A stretch of 64,000 bases of DNA from Chromera velia (lineage: Eukaryota; Sar; Chromeraceae), in assembly GCA_018398765.1 (NCBI GenBank), contig JAHBMJ010005812.1, positions 62,001 to 126,000 of the forward strand, in the 5' to 3' direction. The position numbers and the translations under genes were made by a program. Every line of letters begins with the position of its first letter. Position 1 is the stretch's first letter. Below the pieces are notes generated by a model. That model was not told the DNA's origin, did not search any database, and worked only from the letters and a program-made list of their open reading frames with translations. This document shows, in pieces, positions 1 through 10,601 of this stretch.

Positions 1-40
1 CCCTTTTGCTTCCTTTTTTCTGTCGACTCCGTCCGCTTAC

Positions 41-2701
41 CGATGCCCTTCTTCGTCGTTCCGATAGAAACTGCAGTGACAGTGAATTTGACAAGACAAA
101 AAATAATAGAACAGACTCAGAGAGAACGCATCACAAATGCACAGGTGGTTGAGAAAAGTTCAAAAAAATGAGCCACTGTTTCTGTCGGGAACAAAAACCA
201 CCTTCCGTCAGAAAAGACAACACAAAGAAAGAGAGAAGAGCGCGACGGGGACCATATTTCAGACCCACCCCCGAGAGAGTGTGACAGTGAAAGAAAGAAT
301 TCTGGTACCAAATCAAAATAAATGGGTTTCAACGAGGGCTCAAGATGTATCAACGCTTACCATCACGCATCAGCAGGTGCATGGGCAGAGGCCAAAAGGA
401 GAGATGCAAACTCTAAAAACCCCAGCAACAAGCCAGCACCTACACATTCACCAAGTCTGCTATTCATCTCCATGCTCTCTCCATCTCTCCCGGGGAAACC
501 TGATCGCCTTCTCACTACTCCCTCCCCCACTCACCTCCCTCCTCCAGCTTCTCTCCCTCCTGTAGCCCGTCCACAAGCTGCACACCCACACACACGCACA
601 CACAAAGACAGGGAATCAGGAGGTGAACATCTGATGGACGACACACACACACACACACACATACACACACAGAGAAAGAGAGAGGAAGAAGAAGAAGAAA
701 ATGCCACGTCAACCGTTTGCAAAGAAGTACAAAAGAGTGAGTGCTTCCTTTTACTCGATCAAACAGACCAATAGACAAACTAGAGAGACATGAGAATCAG
801 GTGAGGACCAAGAGAGCCAACTGCCGCCCGCCCTGCCTGCCTGACCTGATGGAAGTCGAACACGATGTGAGCCCTGCTGGAGATGAACAGCCTGCACGAT
901 GATGCCATGATTGACGATGATTATTTCATTGATTGATTGATTCAGGGATCACTCGAGTGACAGGAGAGGAGGGGAGTGGGCAGAAATGGAGCAGAAAGGA
1001 AAGACGCTGAGTGAAGTCGGAAAAGGAAACTGTGGTGGAGGGGGAAGCCAGGCAGTAACGGGAGGCGGCAGAGAAACGGAGGTAGCAAAACACATGCAGA
1101 AAGGAATAAGCAAGACTCTCGGATTCCTTTCATCATCTCCTACTAGTTTTTTCCCCAATGTATATCAATTGAATGATTTTTTTGACGCCTCTCAAAGCAA
1201 CCTTTTCTCTTTTCCCTAAGCGTACAAGGTCTTGCTTGCCTGTCTGCGGCAGTGCGGACCTTTGAAGAGCATCCGGGAAGTCGGACTTAATTTGTTCGAG
1301 CTCCTGCAGAAAGTATACATAGAGGGGAGCTGCTTGACAGAGGGATTGCGGAGAGGAAAGGTTGAGGGCAGGACGAAGACAAAACCTTCGTTTTGCAATC
1401 TCCTCTCGTTCTTTCGATCTCATTCTCATTTCCCCGTTTTGGAGCCCAAGAAACCCAAATGAGCAATTCACTCCTGGATTCGTGCCTTCTCACAAAGCCA
1501 CCTATTCCGTGAAAAGTTTCGGAATAGAGATTCTGCCTCTCCCTCTTCTTGCACTTGCTGTGCTTTTGGTGTTTCCCCCACATCAGTGGATCTTGTTTTG
1601 GTGCAGAGCAAGTGCGCTCAGTTGATCAAATTGTCAATGAATCAATGAAAAGATAGACTCACGTCGGAACAAAACAGGACTCTAGGAGGAGAGGAGAAAA
1701 GGAAGGAAGGAAGGAAGGGAAGGAAGGGAAGGAAGAAAGGACAGACGGACCTGCATCAGCTGTTTGATGTGCACCACAACTCCGTTGCCGATCACGTTTT
1801 GGCATTTTGGGTATAGAATCCCACAGGGCAGCAGGTGGAAGGCGTACTTCTTTCCTCCCTGAACGACGCATGCAGTAAGCGATAAAACAGGAGAAGGGGA
1901 CGTTGAAAAAAAATCGATACCACCGCATTCTCTATCACGAAAAAAAGGCGAAAGGAACGAAGGAAGTGAAGATAGGAAAAATGGGCGAGCAGCAAACCAG
2001 GGCACAGTCGAAGAGGGGAGATCCTGTTTTCCTGTGTCGGACAACGAAGAGAGAAACTGAAAAGTCCACCGTATTCACTGACTGACCACAACAAGTGTGT
2101 GTCCAGCGTTGGACCCTCCTGAAGCACCAACACACGCACAGAGAGAAAAGGGGTGAGAGAAGGCGACGAGGGGCGGTGCGGAGAAATAGTTTGGAACGGA
2201 TTTCAGAATTCACCTTCTGTGGCGGACTGGCCGACCAGATAATGTGAGACGTCTCAAACCCCCCCCCTCTTTGACCATCTTCTCTTTTATTCCCTCAACA
2301 CCAGCATAGAAAAGAAAGGACATCTGACCGTTGAAGCGACAGCACATCTGTGCCTCGCTTGCCAGGATGTCCACGAGTTTCCCCTTCCCCTCATCTCCCC
2401 ACTGAGCTCCCAACACCGCCACCACCTGACAGACAGACACACAAAAGAGACAGGCGGACGGGGAGACGCATTAGACTTGGAGAAAGAACCACTGGAAGGT
2501 ACCGAGAGGAAGAGACAGAACAGACAGAACAATACGACGGCTTCCTTTTTCATCCCGTCTCCGACGCCAACTGACCAGAGCGCCCGCCCCACTGATACTA
2601 TCTGTTCTCAGGGGTTTCTGGAAGAACCCATGGAGGTCCGCCATGGCCTGGTTGAACTCCACCAGGCCATCATGGGACGATTTCCTCAGAGACGGCTGCA
2701 T
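41..2701 (-). CDS. ADSS: Adenylosuccinate synthetase, 5' part (8 exons, runs off the left edge)
   Basis: Joins IMP and aspartate with GTP to make adenylosuccinate, the first committed step of AMP synthesis. Exons on the minus strand: 2701-2576, 2425-2329, 2118-2087, 1858-1751, 1303-1260, 891-846, 577-535 and 70-41, all in phase. The spliced protein shows the family signature [15 protein letters not shown] (catalytic Asp and GTP loop), [11 protein letters not shown] (catalytic His), [40 protein letters not shown] and [10 protein letters not shown], in the usual order. This is roughly the first 170 residues of a protein that is normally 430-460 long. The start is taken at the ATG at 2701; the ATG at 2644 is an alternative. 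The short N-terminal extension (about 42 residues) has no clear targeting signal. Exons are tiny (30-126 nt) and donors are mostly GTCNG. Identification is secure; the exact start is not. Confidence 0.93.
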
Positions 2702-3646
2702 TCTTTCCCTCTCTATGCTTTGATCGTTCGGGAAGTCTTCGAACCTGGCAAAGCAGCTCACGCGAGAAGCAAACCTGTAACCGTTAAAGCTCAACTGCGA
2801 GCTAAGTCTAGCTCACTGCAAAAAAGTGACAGGGAGGACGCGGGAGGGGGCGTTCCTGACAGACGGCTTCTCTCCCAGACTCGTCAAGGATACACTGCCA
2901 ACCAGGGCCACCTTCGTTTCGGTCACTCACTCAGTCTGCCAGGTCGACCAGAATTGCAGGAGAAATGTCGATTCCTGTTCAAGTTGCCAGGTCATGTACG
3001 GTATATGGGCCTGCACCAGACTGCGTAGAGTGCACTCAGTGTCGCAGTTTGCCGTCTATTGACTGCAACGGCCAGGCTGCGACCATCTTCGACCGAGATC
3101 GTCATAGATCGTCAGCCCGGCACACATCTCACGTTTCACTCCGTGGGAGGATGTGGGAGGAGACGGCCGGAAGAGCAAACGTTGTGGCGGCGCCAAGGCG
3201 CGCGGCGGCGCGCATGCACTCCGCGGTTTTTGCGCTGAGACTGATCGACTGAGTCACAATGATCGATTCTCAAGATTTCTCAATTTTCTTCGATATAGTT
3301 CGATCAATTAATCGACTTCTGACAATGACTGCAATCGCGACTGCATGGTTTCCGGACGTTCCACGATATTCCAATGTGGTCTCTCCCAATTAAGCGGCTT
3401 TTGAGGCTGGGCGTCATCTTTTCGTGTTGACGTGTTCCAAACAGTGGGACCTGTCTTCCTGTTGTTGTGTCGACCAAGGTCTCGTGTTTTCTGTTGCCTC
3501 CGGGATTGACAGTCATTGTGGAACGTGAGGGGCTCTGGGAGATTGCCTGAAATCTTTCTGTGCCTCCCTGCTCTTCTTTCACTATAGATTAGGAAAGGTG
3601 GTTAGATTTCGGAGGATGACTATCGGAAGGCTCGAACGGGTGCTCG
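2702..3646. other. Divergent intergenic region between ADSS and the dioxygenase gene
   Basis: No convincing coding exon was found. The stretch should hold the promoters of the minus-strand ADSS gene and the plus-strand dioxygenase gene. A GC-rich patch with GCGCGC runs lies near 3190-3220. No TATA box or other named element can be supported. Confidence 0.4.
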
Positions 3647-5557
3647 ATGGGCTTCCCGACAAGACCTGGCATTCCGGGGTGGCTGGCGACCCTCCCCCCT
3701 TTTGTGCGCCTTGTCAGCAGCAACCGTATCCTTGACATGTCGAAAATCTCAAATGTTTTTTCTCTTGTCGGGCTGTGCAATGCGGCCCCGGTCGGAATGG
3801 GAACTGAGGAGGTGTTGGATCAGAGTGTGAGGAATTGTGTTCAGACTGATTCCTCAGATGTGACCGTGGAGTTTTCGTCTTTGCATAAGGTCTTGTGTGA
3901 GGTGAAGGAGACCTTGACCCCCTTCGGATCCCTCAGTGCAGAGTTTATGAAGGTGATTGTGTACAGAGAGGGCGACTTTTTCAAAGCCCACAAAGACGCG
4001 AAGAAGGGAGATTCACACGTTTTGGCTTTGGCAGTCGACTGTGGCAGTCCTTGCAAGGGTGGCCGAGTGGTGTTCCCAAATGAGAAAAGCGCAGCTGAGG
4101 GGCGAGTGGGTGGCGCTGCGTCCATGGGAGGGTTGGTGGGAGGGACATCCGAAGTCACGGGGAGTGCACCGAACGATTTTGGGGACTCAGGTTCCCCCCA
4201 GGGAAGTTCCCTCAACCAGGGGCAGACCCCCCTCTGCCTGGGTCTCAGGGGGCCTCCCCGGGTCTTGGTGTTGCTGGTTGCACTCCTCGTGTCATCAGGT
4301 GGAGGAGGTCACAGAGGGACACAGGGTGACTGCTCTCTTCAACATTCACTATACGGAAGATGAAAAAGAGAGACATCAGGGCATATGGAACAGACACACA
4401 CCTCACACCGAAACCGCCCCCACAGTTCATTCTGAGGCTGTGGCGGGCATTCCCGTCCCAGACACAGTTCTTCTGTTGTCCCTCCCCCCGAACCACGTTT
4501 CTCTTTTCTGACCACCCTCAGCTTCTATGAACTTTTCGCTTTTTCGGCCACCTCCCGTGTTGCGTTAAGTCAGGTGCGGGGGGTTCTCCGAAGTTTGAAT
4601 CTCTCCGTTTTGGGAGTGGCAAAGACATTTTGGAATATTCTCCATCCACCCAGAAGCCTTTCGAATCAGGTTGCAGGTCCCCTCCTTGCTCCATGCGACT
4701 ACATGGTCGTTCCCCTCAATCATCCCTACGCATTCTTTGACACCCGCCCCGGCTCTCCCCTCCTTCGCAAGAGGGTGGGACAGCTTTTCGGGACTGACAG
4801 ATTTCTCTATGAGGGCATCCGGCAGGTGTGTGGACACAGACCACATATCTTCGAGAGTGCGGTGGTCGAACAGCACTGGTACGGCGATCCAGATTCGTCC
4901 AAGCTCGCTTGGTTCAAGTTCACGAGAGAAGAACTCGGCCCAGAGCCCTACTCCGAAGATGCTGCGCGCGCGTTCATTGATCTGAAAATGTTCGGGCTGC
5001 TCGCTCAGGAAGCCCTGAGGTGGTTGCGGGACATGTCAGTGAGAGCAGACAACCTCCGAAGCGAGGTGCCACCCAGAGACCCCTCCAGTCTTCTTGAGAC
5101 TCCCATCCCCCCTCACCTTTCTCTGGTGTTGGGGCCGGTGGAGAAGTTGGGGGATTTGGTTTCCCGAAGAGACGTGGTTCCCCCGGAGCCCGGCTATGAC
5201 CCACCGTTGCCCCTGGATCAGATTGTGTTCTCATTCATTCGCGAATGGCGGATGTTAGCGCATGAGTGGGATGGGGGGATTTTTCAGGGTCCCAGAGCAG
5301 TCCCTTTTCCTTGGCCCTCTGTGCTTGTCCACGGAGACAGCTCTGGAAGGCTGACGAAGTTTGCGAACATGACTCGAGAGGAAGCGCGGGATCCGGAGGG
5401 GAGGGTGGACTTCACTATCGACACCGTGTACGCAGATATTGGGTCTTCCAGGGTCTATGTGGGCAAGTGCGCGGTTCTGATGATGCCTCTTCCCACTGAG
5501 GCCAGAGTGGAAGCAGACCGCCGCCTCCACAGACGCTACCAGAGGGAGGAGCAATAA
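3647..5557 (+). CDS. 2-oxoglutarate/Fe(II)-dependent dioxygenase, prolyl-4-hydroxylase-like (multi-exon)
   Basis: Three open stretches on the plus strand carry in order the parts of a P4H-type 2OG-Fe(II) oxygenase. Exon 1 (ATG at 3647 or 3737, to about 4105) contains VIVYREGDFFKAHKDAKK, the usual 'y..G.fF..H.D' with the first iron-ligand pair HxD. Exon 2 (about 4200-4355) contains SSCHQVEEVTEGHRVTALFN, supplying the distal His and the Arg that binds 2-oxoglutarate. Exon 3 (about 4574-5557) continues into a C-terminal region with LLAPCDYMVVPLNHPYAF, matching the 'L.H.Y' block after the core in large protist and fungal members. The splice sites between exons are only approximate; exon 2 to exon 3 has no obvious GTNNG donor. 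The substrate cannot be predicted. No signal peptide or membrane segment is evident. The stop is a TAA ending at 5557. Confidence 0.72.
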
Positions 5558-5870
5558 CGAGCAACCAGTGCCCGACTCTAAGTACGACTCCGACGATCAG
5601 GTCTGAGTCGTCTGACGCATGCACGTGAACATGCGCAGAATATGTACATGCGCATTGTCACCTATTGCATGCCAAACTGAATTGTGGACTAAAATGAGGA
5701 TCAAACACAGATCCGGTTGTACAAACTCATGCGCAACATCATGCCAACATGCATTTATATCAATTTTATGACTTCATGTTGGCCACATTCCTGACTTATC
5801 TGGACTTTAAAAGAAAAAAAAACATATTATGCAACGTTTTTGAAAACTAGCTTGAAAGTTGAAAATTGAA

Positions 5871-5909
<39 letters not shown>

Positions 5910-5970
5910 TTAATTAACTTTTTAATTTTTTTTTTGTCCCTTAATTGATTGATTGATTGATTGATTGATA
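5871..5970. repeat. (TTGA)n microsatellites
   Basis: Two tracts of the tetranucleotide GATT, at about 5871-5910 and 5942-5970, separated by a T-rich spacer. Confidence 0.95.
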
Positions 5971-6076
5971 TGTTCCACCCTAGGGCCTTCCTGCTATGTC
6001 TATCTGTCGCCAGAGCTAGCAGGGCGGGGCCCCTTACTTCCACTTGCTACTATTATTTATACATAGTACATTTAAG

Positions 6077-6100
6077 AGTTACTTTTTTAAAAAAGTAACT
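6077..6100. repeat. Perfect 24-bp palindrome
   Basis: The arm AGTTACTTTTTT is followed directly by its reverse complement, with no loop. It lies about 190 bp upstream of the first recognisable LINE coding sequence. It could be the edge of a small inverted-repeat element, but no partner terminus or target duplication was identified. Confidence 0.85.
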
Positions 6101-7283
6101 AGATTTTTTCAGACACCTCAAGTTCCTGTACTAGAAGTAACTTCAACATTTTTCGGAAGTTACGGTAGTAAAAGTAGACATAGGGGATGTGGAGTCGTTT
6201 CCCCTCCCCGCCTCCCTTCCACATCCCCCACTGATCCCTGCCCCTCTTTTCAAGAAGCTGTGCAGAGTCTCATCGGTAACTTAAAAGGATGAAAAGCTTA
6301 CAAAGATGGCGACTTCCGTGCAGCAGCTCGTGGAGGCAAGTTGGCCAGGTCTTTGGGAGGCAGGCCTGACGGCAGGTGAGGTTGAACACAATGGATTGCC
6401 CCTTTTATCCATCCCCCCCCCCCTTCCCCCCCTCGTGACCTAATCCCCTCTGCGTCCATCCTTGTTTCCCTGTCTGAGAGGATCAAGGACCTAGTAGGCA
6501 GATGGGAAGAGAAGCTAGCAGAACCGGAGGGAAGGAAGCAGAGGGGTAAGAAGAAATACGATAAAAGGAAGGATGGACAGATAGCTGCCCCCTGGTGGGA
6601 GAGTGAGTGTAAAGAAATGAATAAATGGGTAAGGAGAACAGAGAAAGAGCAAAGAACACGAGTTGTAGGTAGGAGGAGTAACGACAGGTCTACAAAGTAT
6701 AGAAAGAAACAGAAAGACAAGCTTATGAGAGAAAAGAAGGTTAATTGCAAGAAAGAAGGCGGCGTACGCGCGTGTGCAGGCAGAGCGCCTTGCCTTGGAG
6801 GCGGCCAGAGACCCCTCAGCAGTATGGAAATGGAAGAGGGCACAACAGAGGGATGGAGTATGGAAGAGGGATGGAGCGGGGAGCAGGCCTTCCACAAATA
6901 CTTTTTCAAACTTCTGGGCGTCTGTGTTTGAAGGAGAAGGACTTCCCGGCTTTTCTCTCCCCTCCAACCCCCCTCTCCCTCCTTGGTCCCCTTTCTTCTC
7001 TCTCTCTCTGTGCAAGAAAGTCATTAAAGAAATAAACCCTAAGAAGGTAGCCGGACTTGAGGGTCTCTCTCCTAAGCATGCTGCTTTGTGTTTTGACTCA
7101 TCACGTCTCTCACGTTTTCTTCTTTTTATCTTTTTTAATCTCTTTCACCTCTTCTCTTACTGGCCGCCCACATAGAATTTCCTTTGCATCATCCCTGTCC
7201 CTAAAAGCCCTGTGTCTCTATTGGCAGATTAATGGAGGCCCATACATATAGCAAGCCTTCTTGCCAAGCTCTTTGCCCTGCTT

Positions 7284-7685
7284 ATGGATTCTCGTCTCCG
7301 TCTGAGAACGAGGATCGATGACAGACAAATATTAGGCTTCAAGAAAGGGGTTGGAACTAGAGAAGCGATTCATGCTTTGTTTGCTTTATCTGAAACTGCA
7401 AAAAACAACTTGTTGAAGAAGAAACCCTTGTTTGCTTCCTTTGTGGACTTCAGTAAGGCGTTTGACAAAGTAGACAGAAAAAAACTGATAGAGAGGCTTA
7501 AGAAAGAAGGGCTGGGGGAGGGGGATATTCGAATGATTTATGCGATGTATGTCAAAGTAATGGGGAAGATTAAGGGCTCGGACAATATGTTTGAGGAAAG
7601 AACAGGAGTCAAGCAAAGGGACCAACTCTCTCCTCTTCTCTTTCTTTTCTTTATCAATAACATCCATACCTCCATTAGCCTTTAA
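7284..7685 (+). pseudogene. LINE reverse transcriptase fragment (fingers/palm)
   Basis: The longest intact RT piece of the LINE, about 133 codons. It has the conserved G-x-G-T-x-E-A stretch, motif A with FVDFSKAFD and motif B with QRDQLSPLLF. The reading frame breaks before motif C, which follows in another frame near 7845. It is part of the element at 6290-9413 and not a host gene. Confidence 0.8.
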
Positions 7686-9389
7686 TACAGGGAGCTCCGG
7701 CAAGAGGAACGAGCAAACCTTCCCAAGGAAGCGAACGTCGGATGGAGGGGGAAGTTAGAGGCTTAGCCCAGAGCCTTAAACTCCTCCCCCCCAGACATAC
7801 CCCCAACAGAAGTGAGGTTAGGAGACCTACTGCTAGAGAGCATTGGATATGCCGATAACCTTGTCATCTTCGGACACTCCCTCCAAGACCTCCAGAAGAG
7901 GATAATAATCAGATTGATCGGTTGGCTACCTATTATAATAAATGGGGGCTGACAGTAAATCTGAAGAAGACAAAGGTGATGAGATTGGTAGGTAGAGGTA
8001 GGATAGATGAAATTCATTTCAAGGGTTGGACGGTCGAGTGGGTAGAGAGTTACAGATATCTTGGCTGTCAGGTTTTTTCTGATGCGAACCCCTGCAAGTC
8101 TGTGACCACCAGACTTGAAGCCGTAGAAAGGGGAGTTGAGGGGGCTATGGGTCTATGTGCATCAATAGGTATGCTCTCCCCCCACAGTCGCATATCCCTT
8201 TTTAAGAGGATGTGGAAGCCTGCTGCCACCTATTCCCTTGAAGCTTTCCCCATTCAAGAATCTGACATCCGATGCTTAGACTCCCTCCAGCTTCGTTTTG
8301 TGCGTTGGTCTCAGAGTCTCCGTCTGCCCTGGAATTCTTTTGTGTTTCCTACCCTTGTAGCCGTTCGGCTGAGGCCCATGAGAGAGATTCTCAGTGTTAG
8401 AGTGGGGAGGTATTTGAGAAGTCTCTCCCTTACTCAATTAGCTTTGCCTCAAGCATTGTGGACATACCACAGGAGGGGGGAGTTAAGGGTGTGGTCGGGG
8501 TCTACAAAGAAGCTTATGCAACCCTAGTGTGCAACCCGTCAGTCCTGCCCTCCTGGAAGGTGAACCAGATGAGGTCGATTTCAGAACATCAGATATAAAG
8601 CTGAGAAGGGGAGCGAGAAATAGAGAGGTGAACGAATGGATGGGGGACTGGGTAAACCCGGTCTCCATCATAGAAAGGAGAGGGGAGAGTCAGGAGAGAT
8701 AAGGAATACATGGGAGCGTGTCTTTCCCTTCGTTTGCTTACCTGACCGAATATTAGAAGGAGAATAGTAGCAGTCAATGCTTTGCAAAATTGGTTCTTGG
8801 AAGCTTGGTGGAGGGGAGGGAGGGCTTATAGTCTGCCTCGGGGCAGTTCTTATCTTCCCCCGGGGCAGTTTTCCACCCTTTGTTGTACACCATTATTGGA
8901 GGGGGGGCAAACCATGGGGGGAGGGTTGAATCAATTTGCAAAGCCTGTGAAGAGAAAAGTTAGAAAAAATTGATTGACGATCTGTTTCACTGTCTGATAA
9001 CTTGTGTCCGAACGGAGGGGCCGCGGGGGAGACTGAGTGATCTCTGGTATAAGCGACTGGAGCGTATGTCGATAGAAGAAGTGTGTGAGCATGGAAAGAG
9101 ACAGGAAGCCCGAGGGGGTAGGGGGGTGGGGCAGGCCGAGGAGTGGGTAAAGTGGTACTTCTTGCTTCTTCTTCAGAGGGACACCCGAAAGGCCAGTACC
9201 CTCATTGCTGCATGCCTAGGACCGGACTGATCGATCCTAGGGAGCAGTGTTCTGCTAGCTAGTAGTCCTAAAGTTCGGCCGCTTTAGGTAAGCATTCGCT
9301 AGCGTGCTTCTAGCTTACAATATAATATGAATGCTCACAGACTGCCCTTTGCCATTGGGACACGATGGCTGGCAGGTTAATTCACGTCA

Positions 9390-9413
9390 TCATCATCATC
9401 ATCATCATGAGAA
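9390..9413 (+). repeat. (CAT)n tail at the LINE 3' end
   Basis: About seven CAT units follow the LINE 3' UTR. Simple-repeat tails of this kind are typical of several LINE clades. It is taken as the 3' boundary of the element. Confidence 0.65.
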
Positions 9414-10601
9414 CGAGGACCTACAAGATTTTTATGATACATCATGATGTTGACACAAGTTTTAAAAGTGATCAAACTTCATCTTAGAGATTGTCAGTGT
9501 TACCAAGTGCTTTTCAGCAGCTTTTGTTACCGTTCTATATATCTTTTATAATAGTGACTATTAATGACCCATAACATAAAATCGATCAAAAATTGGGGGG
9601 TTTCCTGTCCTGTAGTGGACTCCAAGGCAAAGCGTCCTCCTACACTCGTCTTTCTATGTCTTTTTCTTCTTGCAATTACTTCTAGGACTACTTGTTTTGC
9701 GATAAACCCTATCACAAGATTGACTAAACAAAATCTAAACAAAAAACTGAATGCTAAGTTCTTAGAAGGCAGAGCCATCAAAGTCTTTTCTTTTCTAAAT
9801 TTAAATTTGTCTCAGAAACGGTTGTCTTCCCGTCTCCAATTGACTTTAATCAGGGGCGTATGATCTGTCACGTATGCGTCTATTGGGGTCACTCTATCCC
9901 GTAAAGCTAGACATGTGAACGTGCTACTGAATCATGCTAGGCCCAGAGGCCTAAGCTAGGGCCTAAGATCTTACCGTAATTAGAATTAATTAAAACAATA
10001 GAAAAACTCTAATTAAGGACCATTTAACGTAAAAACATGTATATACACTTACGATTTATTGCTAGATTATGTCTTTTAGGCCGAGATTCTACGGTAACTA
10101 GAAAGAAGTAGAAGAACTCTAAGGGGCTCAGGTTACTGGTACGGAGTTACTGAAAAGTCAGTAACTAAAGATTTTAACTGACAGACCGTTGTTACTCTTA
10201 AACGGACTATATAATTATTTAGTACTATAGCTAGTACTATAGTTATCATCATCATCAGTTTATACGTCTACTTGACTCTTTTTGTATTTAAATATACACT
10301 TAAGTCTAGTCAAGTCACAATTTAAGTCTCTAAGCATGTCAAACTTACAGTCAAATGCGGCGGCTCAACTAGGCATATCACAGCAAAAAAAAAATTAAAA
10401 AAAAAAGTAAACCACTAGGTGAACCACCACTTAGGCTCTATAGTGTTTACTTTAAATATCATTTAATTATTCTCAAGCCATATAGTTATGTTGTTTATGT
10501 ATGTTAATAAAGCAGCACGTGCTTTCTGTACAAAAGCAAAAGACAACAAAAGATGTTATAAAACATTCAATTGAAGTATCGAGCAATGTGTTTACCTTTT
10601 C
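9414..10601. other. AT-rich intergenic stretch
   Basis: No coding exon is supported. It contains scattered short words such as GGTTACTG, AGTAACTA and GGTAACTAG near 10090-10180 that recur in other AT-rich blocks of the window, plus T/A runs. The open frame at 9564-9863 has no recognisable protein features. Confidence 0.5.

Larger units (their letters stand above)
5558..6289. other. Intergenic, AT-rich, with (ATTG)n tracts and a palindrome
   Basis: No coding signal. It holds two GATT/TTGA microsatellites and a perfect 24-bp palindrome (listed separately), and leads into the decayed LINE. Translations such as NQSINQSINQ on the minus strand are repeat artefacts. Confidence 0.6.
6290..9413 (+). 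mobile_element. Decayed non-LTR retrotransposon (LINE), 5'-truncated
   Basis: A plus-strand LINE with ORF2-type remains but no endonuclease domain. In order: a basic linker with PWWESECKEMNKWVRR near 6590-6650; the RT entry motif IKEINPKKVAGLEGLSPK near 7020-7075; the 'PKSPVSLLADWRPI' block near 7200-7240, in shifted frames; GFKKGVGTREAIHAL near 7340; RT motif A FVDFSKAFDKVD near 7440; motif B GVKQRDQLSPLLFLFFIN near 7605; motif C as GYADNLVIF near 7845; then the thumb region LTVNLKKTKVMRL near 7950. A C-terminal part runs to a stop near 9230, followed by about 180 bp of 3' UTR and a (CAT)n tail ending near 9410. Frameshifts and stops are frequent, so it is dead. Motif C reads YADN instead of YADD. 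Confidence 0.85.
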
